From the NCBI GenBank assembly GCA_016218905.1, contig JACRCS010000812.1:1-27650 (forward strand): a DNA stretch of 27,650 nucleotides. The letters are read 5' to 3'. Source of the stretch: Deltaproteobacteria bacterium (lineage in GTDB: Bacteria; Desulfobacterota_C; Deferrisomatia; Deferrisomatales; JACRMM01). Of the stretch, positions 18,027-25,813 are shown in pieces. The translations under genes and the position numbers were made by a program. Below the pieces are notes generated by a model. The model saw nothing but the letters and a program-made list of their open reading frames with translations, was not told where the DNA came from and did not search any database. Numbering within the stretch: position 1 is the stretch's first letter; the number at the start of each line of letters is the position of its first letter.

Positions 18027-19709
18027 ATGGCGGACAAGAAATACGATGCGGTAATCGTCGGCGGAGGCCACCACGCCAACATCCTCGGATGCTACCTGGC
18101 GCGCGCGGGCCTGAAGACGGCCATGTTCGAACGGTGGCACGAGTGCGGCGGCGGCGCCTGCGGCGAGGAGCTCCCGCTCCCGGGCTTCATCCAGAACGTG
18201 TGCGCCCACTGGACGCGCTTCTACACCCACCCGGCGTACACGGACTTCAACCTCCGGGACTTCGGGCTCGTCTACACGTTCCCCGAGTACAACGAAGGGT
18301 GGGTCTATCCGAACGGGAAGTACATGCTCGGGAAGTCGGTCATGGAGGTCGTCGATCCCCTCACCGGCCGCGCTGAGTGGAACGACGGGCGGGCCCAGGA
18401 GGTGGCAAACCACGCCCGCCACATTTCGAAGCACGACGCCGACGTCGTCGACGACATCCTGACCCGCTTCAAGACGAAGTGGAGCGCTGCCTTCGCCCGC
18501 TATCGTTACACCGGTCCGGACGACTGGGGGGAGCTCGACCCGCTCGAAGAGCTCACGGGCGACGCGAAGTACGGCATCGACCCCCGTTACGCCCACATGA
18601 CGATCGCCGAGGTCGCACGGGACCTCTTCGACAGCCCCGAGCTCCAGACGTTCTTCATGCGGGCGCACCAGACGAGCCACGGCCTCATGCCCTTCGAGAA
18701 GGCCGGCCTCTACTGGCACGTCCACGTGCTGGGCCTCGTCCTCTCGGTAACCGGCGCCGCGGTGGTCTACGGCGGCAGCCACTCCATCGCCCACGCGCTC
18801 CTTCGGGCCTTCCAGGCCGAAGGCGGCGAGTTCTTCGTGCTCTCCGAGGTCGAAAAGGTTCTCGTCACGAACGGAAAGGCCTCGGGAATCCGCCTGAAGA
18901 ACGGCACCGAGATCGAGGCCGACCTCGTCATCAGTGACCTCTCCGTCGACTTCACCATGGACCTCCTCGGTGAGGAGTACGTGCCGAGGGACCTCTGGCA
19001 GAAGATCCAGAAGCTCAAGGAGCCGCCGAAGAGCCTCGAGGACCTCACCGGCTACGCCCGTACCCAGGTCCTCTGGGGCCAGATCGCCCTCATCGACCCG
19101 CCCGTCTACCCGCAGAACCAGGATCTCGGCTACGTCCCGCGGCTCTACATGGGGCCGGCGGACCCCGAGATGTTCTTCTCCGGCGACTACATGCGGGAGC
19201 GCTGGAACAAGGGGCTCGCCGACCAGCTCTACCTCCTGGTCTCCCCCGACAGCCAGTGGGACCCGACCCGGGCGCCCACGGGGCGGTTCGCCGCCATGGT
19301 CGAGGAGTTCTCCTGTCACGTGAGCCGGTTCTCGGAGCGCGAGTGGCTCGGGATCAAGCGGCGGGTGGCAAAGAAGATGGTCGAGGAGTGGGGCAAGTAT
19401 GCGCCCAACGTCACGATGGACAACTTCATCGAGGCCCACATCTCGACGCCGGACGACATCCGTAACCGCAACCCGTGCAACCGGGGCGGCGGCTGGGGCG
19501 GGCTCGACATGGACGCCGGCCGGCTCGGCAGGCTGAAACCCTTCCGGGAGATCAATAACTATCGGATGCCCGTCAAGGACTATTACCTCTGCTCATCGGC
19601 CGCCCACAACGGCCACGGCATCGGCCGCGGCAGCGGCTACAACTGCTACAAGGCCATCGCCAAGGACTACGGGCTCTCTTATCGGCCGTGGGAGACGAGG
19701 GCGTATTAG
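18027..19709 (+). CDS. Second CrtI-like FAD/NAD-binding oxidoreductase, atypical glycine motif
   Basis: A 560-residue paralogue-like flavoprotein. The N-terminus reads VIVGGGHHANILGCYLARAG (9-28): first and second glycines of GxGxxG are present but the third is Ala17, and His15-His16 replace the usual small residues. MFERWHECGGGACGEE follows as in the CrtI family. The C-terminal AAHNGHGIGRGSGYNCYKA is a good FAD-binding segment. It is only distantly like the protein encoded at 15974-17614. The pair may form a heteromer in which the sites differ. ATG at 18027 follows AAGGAGG. The stop is followed by a large inverted array of 9-mers before the SDR gene. Substrate unknown. Confidence 0.82.
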   Translation: MADKKYDAVIVGGGHHANILGCYLARAGLKTAMFERWHECGGGACGEELPLPGFIQNVCAHWTRFYTHPAYTDFNLRDFGLVYTFPEYNEGWVYPNGKYMLGKSVMEVVDPLTGRAEWNDGRAQEVANHARHISKHDADVVDDILTRFKTKWSAAFARYRYTGPDDWGELDPLEELTGDAKYGIDPRYAHMTIAEVARDLFDSPELQTFFMRAHQTSHGLMPFEKAGLYWHVHVLGLVLSVTGAAVVYGGSHSIAHALLRAFQAEGGEFFVLSEVEKVLVTNGKASGIRLKNGTEIEADLVISDLSVDFTMDLLGEEYVPRDLWQKIQKLKEPPKSLEDLTGYARTQVLWGQIALIDPPVYPQNQDLGYVPRLYMGPADPEMFFSGDYMRERWNKGLADQLYLLVSPDSQWDPTRAPTGRFAAMVEEFSCHVSRFSEREWLGIKRRVAKKMVEEWGKYAPNVTMDNFIEAHISTPDDIRNRNPCNRGGGWGGLDMDAGRLGRLKPFREINNYRMPVKDYYLCSSAAHNGHGIGRGSGYNCYKAIAKDYGLSYRPWETRAY

Positions 19710-19730
19710 CCGAGTGTAGGTGGGCCGTCA

Positions 19731-19809
19731 GTTATGGGACCTATGGGACTTATGGGACTTATGAGACCCATGCTCCCATAACTCCCATGATTCCCATAAC
19801 TCCCATAAC
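19731..19809. repeat. Inverted arrays of 9-nt TATGGGA units
   Basis: Four units in one direction (GTTATGGGA, CCTATGGGA, CTTATGGGA, CTTATGAGA; 19731-19766) are followed by four in reverse orientation (TCCCATAAC, TCCCATGAT, TCCCATAAC, TCCCATAAC; 19774-19809). The two arms can pair over about 36 bases with few mismatches. There is no T tract, so the hairpin is more likely an mRNA processing or stability element than a terminator. It lies between the second FAD oxidoreductase and the SDR. Confidence 0.85.
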
Positions 19810-19841
19810 GCGCAGTACCTACGCCTCCGAGGAGAACCCTA

Positions 19842-20594
19842 ATGGGAAGGCTGAACTCGAAGGTCGCGATCGTCACCGGAGGCGCCAAGGGCCTCGGCAG
19901 GGAGTTCTGCTTCGGGCTCGCGCGCGAGGGGGCGAAGGTCGTGATGGCCGCGCACCGGTTCGACACCGAGGACGCGCAGAAGGCAAAGACCGACATCGAA
20001 GCCCTGGGAGGCCTCACCATCGAGGCGGATGTGACGAGCGAGGCGGACATGAGACGGATGGCCGAGGAGGCGGTCCGCAGGTTTGGCCGGATCGACGTCC
20101 TCGTCAACAACGCCGCCATCGTGGGTGGAATCACCAGGGACGGCATCCTGGAGACGCCGGTGGAGGAGTTCGAGCGGGTGATCACGGTCAACCTGAAGGG
20201 GCCGTTCCTGGCCACCCGGGCCGTGGTTCCGCAAATGAAAGCACAAAACAGCGGAAAGATCATCGTCCTCTCCTCGGAGACGGCGCTCACGGGCTCCAGA
20301 GGCATGATCCACTACGTCACCTCCAAGGGCGGGCTCCTCACCTTCACGAAGAGCCTCGCGGCGGAGCTCGGAGAGTTCAACATCTGCGTGAACGCCATCG
20401 CGCCAGGCTACACCGACACCCCGGCTGCGCGGACGATCGGAGACGTGAAGACCTACGACACCTCCAAGACGCCGCTCGCCCGGCTCGAGCAGCCGGGAGA
20501 CCTGGTGGGGGCGGTCGTCTTCTTCGCGAGCGACGAGTCGAACTTCATCACCGGGCAGACCCTCGTCGTGGACGGGGGAAGGTACATGCATTGA
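19842..20594 (+). CDS. Short-chain dehydrogenase/reductase (FabG-like)
   Basis: A 250-residue classical SDR. Motifs: TGGAKGLG (12-19) for NAD(P), NNAA (89-92), catalytic Asn117, Ser144 or 145, and YVTSK with Tyr158 and Lys162. The end, GQTLVVDGG, is standard. Asp/Arg choice after strand 2 (AAHRFD) makes the cofactor uncertain. It should oxidise or reduce a hydroxyl/keto group in the cytosol. ATG at 19842 follows GAGGAGAACCCTA. In this operon it may convert an alcohol to the ketone that is then phosphorylated or carboxylated; that order is inferred, not shown. It could also act in beta-oxidation-like steps. Length is typical. Confidence 0.92.
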   Translation: MGRLNSKVAIVTGGAKGLGREFCFGLAREGAKVVMAAHRFDTEDAQKAKTDIEALGGLTIEADVTSEADMRRMAEEAVRRFGRIDVLVNNAAIVGGITRDGILETPVEEFERVITVNLKGPFLATRAVVPQMKAQNSGKIIVLSSETALTGSRGMIHYVTSKGGLLTFTKSLAAELGEFNICVNAIAPGYTDTPAARTIGDVKTYDTSKTPLARLEQPGDLVGAVVFFASDESNFITGQTLVVDGGRYMH

Positions 20595-20630
20595 CCGGAG
20601 CGAGCATTCCGCACCCGGTATCCGGATCGG

Positions 20631-20671
20631 GAGGTGTCTAGTCACCTCACCAAGCCGCCGGTCTGCCGGCG
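20631..20671 (+). other. Two short stem-loops before the PEP-utilising gene
   Basis: GAGGTG-TCTAGT-CACCTC (20631-20648) and CGCCGG-TCTG-CCGGCG (20656-20671) are two perfect six-bp stems close together in the 104-base gap after the SDR. No T tract follows. They may affect mRNA stability or be chance in GC-rich DNA. Confidence 0.3.
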
Positions 20672-20698
20672 AGCCCCCCAGGACGAAGGAGACGGCTG

Positions 20699-22393
20699 AT
20701 GAGAATGGATGGCACAGTCCCCGGCTTGGATTTTGACCCCGAGACCGACCTCGCGGTAGCACCCGCCTGGTTCCTCGACGGCACCCACTCCGTGCCGCCC
20801 ATGACCCCGATGTTCAGTTGGTTCTGGAACAACTTCTGCCGCCACGGGCTCCAGTACGGGCCCGAGAAGATCTCGCTCCCGACCGCCAAGGGGCTCGACA
20901 TGCGGAATATGCGCGGCGGGGACTACATCGCGCTCCTCCCGGTCAAATCCGACGAGGAGAAGGCCGAGCGCGAGAAGCGCTTCCGCGACGCGATCCGGCC
21001 CTTCGTCACCGACTGGGACGGCCTGTGGCAAGGGTTCATCCGGGAGATGCTCGGCCACTACGAGGGCCTGAAGAAGCTCGACCTCGACAAGGCCTCGAAT
21101 ATCGAGCTCCTCGAGAACTTCGAGCAGACGGTCGACGTCACCCGCCGCATGTGGGAAGTTCACATGTACATGATGTACGGCACGTTCTGCTCGTACGTCC
21201 TCTTCGAGAACATGTGCCGGGAGCTCATCGGGATCGACGACACCCACCCTACCTTCCACAAGCTCATCGCGGGCTTCGACAACAAGATCCTCCAGGTCGA
21301 CAAGCGGATCTGGGAGTTCTCCCAGAAGGCCAAGGCGATGGGAATCGCCCAGATCTTCCTCGGAAACGAGGCGAAGGAGATCCATCCGGCGCTCAAGGCC
21401 GACCCGAAGGGGCGCGAGTTCCTGGCCGAGTTCTACGAGTTCCTGGACGAGGACGGCTGGAAGACCCAGAGGATCGCCGAGATCAACCTCCCCACCTGGA
21501 TCGAGGACCCCACGCCCCCGCTCGTCAACGTCAAGCAGTTCCTGGTGAAGGGGGGCGGCTTCAACCTGGAGGAGGAGCGCGCGAAGCTCACGAAGGAGCG
21601 GCTCGAGGCCGAGGCCGAGGTGCTTGCGAAGATCTCGCCCGAGCAGAAACCGTGGTTCACGACCCTCCTGCGCCTCGCCCAGAAGTCGGGCATCTTCAGC
21701 GAAGAGCACGACCACTACCTCGACCTCTACTGCCACGCCATGATCCGCCGCTCCGTCCTCGGCATCGGCCGCCGGCTGACCCACGCGGGCACCATCGACG
21801 CGCCCGAGGACATCTTCTACCTGATTCCCGAGGACGTCCGGCGCGTCCTCCTCTCCCCGGCCCACTACGACCTGCGCCCCATCGCGCAGAAGCGCAAGGC
21901 AGAGTGGCAGGAGTGGTGCAAGGAGCCGAACCCGCCCTTCATCTTCAAAGATGGCTACGACCTGAACCAGGCCATGGGCGAGATCATGAAGTCGAACGAC
22001 CCCATCTTCCTCAAGGTGGTCGTCGGCTCCATGCCGGTCGTGCGGCCGGAGTTGAAGGCGGACCTCCACGGCACCTGCGGCTCGCCCGGCGTAGCCGAGG
22101 GGATCGCGCGGGTCGTGCTCCAGGAAGAGCAGCTCTCCGAGGTCCAGCCCGGCGAGATCCTCGTCGCGGCCGCGACCTCCCCGAGCTGGACCCCCGTCTT
22201 CTCGTTCATCGCGGGCGTGGTCGTCGACCGGGGCGCCTCGCTCTCCCACGCGGCGATCGTCGGCCGCGAGTACGGCATCCCCGTGCTCATGAACGTCTTC
22301 ACCGGGACCCAGGTGATCAAGACCGGGCAGCGGATCCGGATCGACGCGAACATGGGCGTGCTCTACATCCTCGATAAGGAGCCGAGTCACTGA
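20699..22393 (+). CDS. PEP-synthase-like phosphohistidine (mobile) domain protein, phenylphosphate-synthase-like large part
   Basis: A 564-residue protein ending in the swivelling phosphohistidine domain of PEP-utilising enzymes. The active-site motif is GASLSHAAIVGREYGIPVLMN, with His517 as the residue that would carry phosphate. The N-terminal part (about 1-440) is largely helical and contains the W-x-x-G...P-P-M-T-P-M-F pattern seen near the start of rifampin-phosphotransferase and phenylphosphate-synthase-type proteins. There is no PEP/pyruvate barrel. The ATP-grasp partner is the next gene, 71 bases on. In phenylphosphate synthase of Thauera, a 70-kDa mobile-domain subunit and a 40-kDa ATP-grasp subunit phosphorylate phenol; sizes and split match. 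Acceptor here unknown. ATG at 20699 follows GAAGGAG. A third, CBS-domain subunit of the Thauera enzyme is not present. Confidence 0.84.
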   Translation: MRMDGTVPGLDFDPETDLAVAPAWFLDGTHSVPPMTPMFSWFWNNFCRHGLQYGPEKISLPTAKGLDMRNMRGGDYIALLPVKSDEEKAEREKRFRDAIRPFVTDWDGLWQGFIREMLGHYEGLKKLDLDKASNIELLENFEQTVDVTRRMWEVHMYMMYGTFCSYVLFENMCRELIGIDDTHPTFHKLIAGFDNKILQVDKRIWEFSQKAKAMGIAQIFLGNEAKEIHPALKADPKGREFLAEFYEFLDEDGWKTQRIAEINLPTWIEDPTPPLVNVKQFLVKGGGFNLEEERAKLTKERLEAEAEVLAKISPEQKPWFTTLLRLAQKSGIFSEEHDHYLDLYCHAMIRRSVLGIGRRLTHAGTIDAPEDIFYLIPEDVRRVLLSPAHYDLRPIAQKRKAEWQEWCKEPNPPFIFKDGYDLNQAMGEIMKSNDPIFLKVVVGSMPVVRPELKADLHGTCGSPGVAEGIARVVLQEEQLSEVQPGEILVAAATSPSWTPVFSFIAGVVVDRGASLSHAAIVGREYGIPVLMNVFTGTQVIKTGQRIRIDANMGVLYILDKEPSH

Positions 22394-22400
22394 GTTGGAA

Positions 22401-22430
22401 CGGACCGATCGGTCGAGTCCGGTCGGTCCG
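22401..22430. repeat. 9-nt-period inverted repeat between the two kinase subunits
   Basis: CGGACCGA (22401-22408) is the exact reverse complement of TCGGTCCG (22423-22430), with a 14-base loop that repeats the GGTCNG core. Units GGACCGATC, GGTCGAGTC and CGGTCGGTC keep the 9-base period seen at two other junctions. The transcript could form an 8-bp stem between the coupled subunit genes. Confidence 0.65.
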
Positions 22431-22464
22431 CTCTCAGGCCTGCACGAGCGCGAAGAGGGAAGCA

Positions 22465-23496
22465 ATGAATGCCAAGTGGATCTACTGGCTCGAGGAACTC
22501 GGCCAGGAGCACAACGATCTCGTCGGTAAGAAATGCGCGAACCTGGGGGAGATGACGAAGCTCGGCATGCGCGTGCCGCCCGGGTTCGCGATCTCCGCCG
22601 ACGGCTACCAGAAGTACATGGCCCTGACCGGGCTCGGCGAGAGGATCGCCGCCTACTTCGACGCCTTCGGTCCGGAGCTCCGGGGGAGCGTCGCCAGACA
22701 GATGGAGGCGAGCCGGACAGTCCAGCAGATGATCCGGGAGACCCCCATGCCGGACGCGATGGCCGAGGAGGTCGCGAAGAACTACGCGGCCCTCTCTAAC
22801 CGGTGCGGGATTCCGGAGGTGGCGGTCGCGGTCCGCTCGAGCGGTGCGGTGAGCATGCCGGGGCAGATGGAGACGTATCTCCACGTCCGCGGCGAAAAGG
22901 ACGTGATCCGGCGGGTCGTCGAAGTTTGGGAGAGCACCTTCAACACCCGGGCCATCGCCTTCCGCCTCGAGAAGGGCATGCCCGTGCACAAGGCGCCCAT
23001 CGGGGTCGCGGTGCTCAAAATGGTGAACGCCAAGAGCGCCGGGGTGGTGCTCACGCTCCTGCCGAGCAGCGCGGACCTGGAGCGGGCGGTCGTCGAGGGA
23101 AACTGGGGCCTCGGGGAAAGCGTCGTCAGCGGCGAAATCACCCCGGACAGTTTCGTCGTGCACAAAGCGACCTACGAGATCGAGAAGAGCATCTCCCGGA
23201 AGACCCGCTACGTGGTCCCGAACGGCAGGGGCACGATGAAGGTCGAGGTGCCTCCGGAGCTCCAGGAGGTACCGTGCCTGGAGGACCACGAGGTCCACGA
23301 GATCGTCCGGGTTGCCCGTGGCGTGGAGTCCCACTTCGGGGTGCCCCAGGACATGGAGTGGGTCGTGGATCGGGATCTCGCCTTCCCCGAGAACCTCTTC
23401 TGGGTCCAGGCGAGGCCCGCGAAGTACGTCCCGCGGAAGCAGGGCGCCGAGATCGACTACCTGATTGACAAGATGGCCCGGTTCCTCAGCGTGTGA
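22465..23496 (+). CDS. PEP-synthase-like ATP-grasp subunit (PPDK N-terminal domain)
   Basis: A 343-residue stand-alone PEP/pyruvate-dikinase N-terminal domain that would use ATP to phosphorylate the His of the preceding protein. Visible features: GKKCANLGEM near 21-30, VPPGFAIS, VAVRSSGAVSMPGQMETYL (about residues 121-139), WESTFNTRAIAFR, VAVLKMVNAKSAGVVLT, NWGLGESVVSGEITPDSF and finally LFWVQARPAKY, all in family order. The PEP synthase C-terminal domains are absent, as in the small subunit of phenylphosphate synthase. Product from ATP is expected to be AMP and phosphate by family analogy. ATG at 22465 follows AGAGGGA. The following nitroreductase starts 11 bases after its stop. Together with its neighbour it forms a split kinase for an unidentified acceptor. 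Confidence 0.88.
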   Translation: MNAKWIYWLEELGQEHNDLVGKKCANLGEMTKLGMRVPPGFAISADGYQKYMALTGLGERIAAYFDAFGPELRGSVARQMEASRTVQQMIRETPMPDAMAEEVAKNYAALSNRCGIPEVAVAVRSSGAVSMPGQMETYLHVRGEKDVIRRVVEVWESTFNTRAIAFRLEKGMPVHKAPIGVAVLKMVNAKSAGVVLTLLPSSADLERAVVEGNWGLGESVVSGEITPDSFVVHKATYEIEKSISRKTRYVVPNGRGTMKVEVPPELQEVPCLEDHEVHEIVRVARGVESHFGVPQDMEWVVDRDLAFPENLFWVQARPAKYVPRKQGAEIDYLIDKMARFLSV

Positions 23497-23507
23497 AAGG
23501 TTCGGTC

Positions 23508-24035
23508 ATGGATTTTCTGACGCTAGCAAAGCGCAGGTTTTCGGCGCGCAAGTACAGCGACACGCCCGTAGAAGAGCAGAAGATTGCGCGCATTCTCGAA
23601 CTCGCCAGGGTCGCTCCCACGGCCCACAACAAACAACCCCTCAGGCTGATCGTCCTTCGGGACGGGGAGCTGCGCAAACGAGTGGACGCCCTTTACGACC
23701 GGGAGTGGCTCGGTGAGGTTCCCGTGCTCCTCGTGGTGTGCGGCGACCACGGCCAGTCGTGGAAGCGCGAGGACGGGAAGGACCACTGCGACATCGACGC
23801 CGGCATCGCGATCGCACAGATGATGTTGGCCGCGACGGAGATCGGTCTCGCGACTTGCTGCGTGTGCAACTTCGCCGCGGCCCAGTGCGCGGCCGTCCTG
23901 AACCTCCCTCCCGACCTGGAGCCGATCGCGATCGTCCCCTTGGGATACGCGGCCGTGGAGCCGGACGTCTCCCGGCACGACGCAAAGCGGAAGAAGTTCG
24001 AGGAGATGGTGTACTGGGACGGCTTCAAGGGTTGA
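23508..24035 (+). CDS. Nitroreductase-family FMN flavoprotein
   Basis: A 175-residue protein of the nitroreductase superfamily, typical length. The N-terminal RRFSARKYSDTPV supplies the FMN-phosphate arginines, ARVAPTAHNKQP binds the ring region, and GIAIAQMMLAATEIGLATCCVCNF is the usual dimer-interface helix with an unusual run of cysteines (three of four residues). Family members reduce nitro groups, quinones or enones or act as dehydrogenases; the physiological substrate cannot be read from sequence. In this operon an ene-reductase-like role on a cyclic intermediate is possible. ATG at 23508 is preferred, with AAAGG seven bases upstream; a GTG at 23493 overlapping the preceding stop would add five residues. 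Confidence 0.88.
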   Translation: MDFLTLAKRRFSARKYSDTPVEEQKIARILELARVAPTAHNKQPLRLIVLRDGELRKRVDALYDREWLGEVPVLLVVCGDHGQSWKREDGKDHCDIDAGIAIAQMMLAATEIGLATCCVCNFAAAQCAAVLNLPPDLEPIAIVPLGYAAVEPDVSRHDAKRKKFEEMVYWDGFKG

Positions 24036-24070
24036 GTTCACCGTCCAGATTGAGCGGAGGATTGTCTCCC

Positions 24071-25813
24071 ATGGGCAAGACCATCAAATTCGTCGACCAA
24101 ACCATCCGGGACGCCCAGCAGAGTCTCTGGGGGTTCCTGATGAGCACGGACATGATCACCCCTATCGCGTCGACCATGAGCGACGTCGGCTACAAAGCCG
24201 TGACCACGGTGGGGAGCAACGGGTTCGTGGTGCAGTCCCGTTACTACGGCGAGGACCCCTGGGAGCGGATCCGGCTCCTCGCCAAGGCGATGCCGGGCAC
24301 GAAGCTGCGAGGCTCTTACATGACGGCGAGCCTCGCCTCCTTCGACGTCGACACCCCGCGTGACGCCATCGCCCTGTGGATCCGGCGCTCGGTGGCCCAC
24401 GGCATCAACAGCTTCTGGATCTGCGACTACCAGGCCGACATGGAGCGGTTTGCCTACTTCGCGCGGGTGGCGAAGGAGGAGGGGGCCGAGGTCGTCACCT
24501 CGCTCATGTACGCGGCGAGTCCCGTCCACGACGAGGCGCACTGGGCGAAGAAGGCCCGGCTGATCGCCGAGACGAAGGACGTCGTCGACGCCATCATGAT
24601 CGAGGACGCGAGCGGCGTGCTCACGCCCGAGAAGACGAGGACCTTCCTGGCCACGATACAGCAGCACTGCGGGGGGATTCCGCTCGAGTTCCACATGCAC
24701 TGCAACTCCGGCCTGGCTCCCCTGTGCTACCTGGAGGCCATCCGGATGGGTGTCGACACGGTGCACACGGCCGTGGCGCCGCTCGCAAACGGCACCTCCC
24801 TACCGTCGACCGAGAGCATCCTCCGGAACGCCAAGCGCCTGGGCTACTCGGCGGACCTGGACGAGAAGGCCCTGGAAGCGGTCTCCGGCCACTTTCGAAG
24901 CATCGCCCTCGAGAGGGGCTTCCCGATCGGGACGCCCGAAGAGTACGACCTGTTCCACTACGAGCACCAGGTCCCCGGCGGCATGATGACGAATCTCACG
25001 CGGCAACTCAAAGAGCTCGGCATGCTCGACCGGCTCGAGGAGGTGCTCGCCGAGGTCGTGTCGGTGCGCAGGGAGCTCGGGTACCCGGTCATGGCCACCC
25101 CCTTCTCCCAGATCGTCGGCGTCCAGGCGGTGGAGAACGTCGTGTCGGGCGAGCGGTACAAGCGGGTACCCGACACCGTGATCAAGTACGTGATGGGGTT
25201 CTACGGCGAGGCGGCGGGTCCCCTGGACCCGAACGTGGTCGACCGGATCCTCGGCCTTCCCGAGGCCCGGAAGCTCAAGGGCAGGCAGCCCCAGGGCCGG
25301 TACCGGCCCATCGAGGAGCTGCGCCGCGAGCTCGGGCAGGAGCTCTCGGACGACGAGCTCCTGCTCAAGATCCTCATCCCCGGTCGGGGAACCCAGGCCC
25401 CCAAGCCCAAGATGCCGGCCGTCCTGCCCGCGGCCAAGGCCGCGTCACCGGCCGTTCCCCTCAACGGCTTCCCCATGGCGTTCGACGTGGAGGTCGACGG
25501 CGAGGTCTTCGCGGTGAAGATCAGCCCGTCCGGCGAGGTCCAGGCGGCCGAGGGGCCTGACGCCGGTGCGCCCAAGAAGCGCAGAGCCGTGCCGGCCGGC
25601 GGAGTGGTGTCGGGGATGGGCGGCATGGTCGTCTCCATCAAGGCGAACGTCGGCGACAAGGTGACCAAGGGCGACGTGCTCGCCACCATCGAGGCCATGA
25701 AGATGCTGCGCGAGGTGGGGGCTCCCCACGGCGGCGTGGTCGAGGAGATCTGCGTCTCGGACGGCGACATGGTCGATCCCGAGGACCTCCTGATGGTGGT
25801 GGGGCTCCCATGA
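24071..25813 (+). CDS. Carboxyltransferase-biotin carrier protein (PycB/OadA-like), non-canonical active site
   Basis: A 580-residue biotin-dependent carboxyltransferase. Residues 1-300 form an HMGL-like barrel: TIRDAQQSLWG (11-21) corresponds to TFRDAHQSLLA of pyruvate carboxylase, HMHCNSG (208-214) to HTHDTSG and ANGTSLPS (239-246) to GMTSQPS. The C-terminus has a biotinyl domain with EAMKM, Lys544 being the biotin site. Metal ligands Asp14, His208 and His210 are retained, but the carbamylated lysine of the IKDMAG motif is Glu178 (MIEDASG). WGGATFD is also replaced. So it is probably not a pyruvate or oxaloacetate enzyme. ATG at 24071 follows GGAGG ten bases upstream. It overlaps the biotin carboxylase gene by four bases (ATGA), its certain partner. 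Confidence 0.9.
   Translation: MGKTIKFVDQTIRDAQQSLWGFLMSTDMITPIASTMSDVGYKAVTTVGSNGFVVQSRYYGEDPWERIRLLAKAMPGTKLRGSYMTASLASFDVDTPRDAIALWIRRSVAHGINSFWICDYQADMERFAYFARVAKEEGAEVVTSLMYAASPVHDEAHWAKKARLIAETKDVVDAIMIEDASGVLTPEKTRTFLATIQQHCGGIPLEFHMHCNSGLAPLCYLEAIRMGVDTVHTAVAPLANGTSLPSTESILRNAKRLGYSADLDEKALEAVSGHFRSIALERGFPIGTPEEYDLFHYEHQVPGGMMTNLTRQLKELGMLDRLEEVLAEVVSVRRELGYPVMATPFSQIVGVQAVENVVSGERYKRVPDTVIKYVMGFYGEAAGPLDPNVVDRILGLPEARKLKGRQPQGRYRPIEELRRELGQELSDDELLLKILIPGRGTQAPKPKMPAVLPAAKAASPAVPLNGFPMAFDVEVDGEVFAVKISPSGEVQAAEGPDAGAPKKRRAVPAGGVVSGMGGMVVSIKANVGDKVTKGDVLATIEAMKMLREVGAPHGGVVEEICVSDGDMVDPEDLLMVVGLP

Noticed and set aside
20642..22465. 607-codon minus-strand frame opposite the PEP-synthase-like gene
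   Set aside because: Asp/Glu/Leu/Val-rich antisense composition with no recognisable domain; the plus strand carries a clear phosphohistidine domain.
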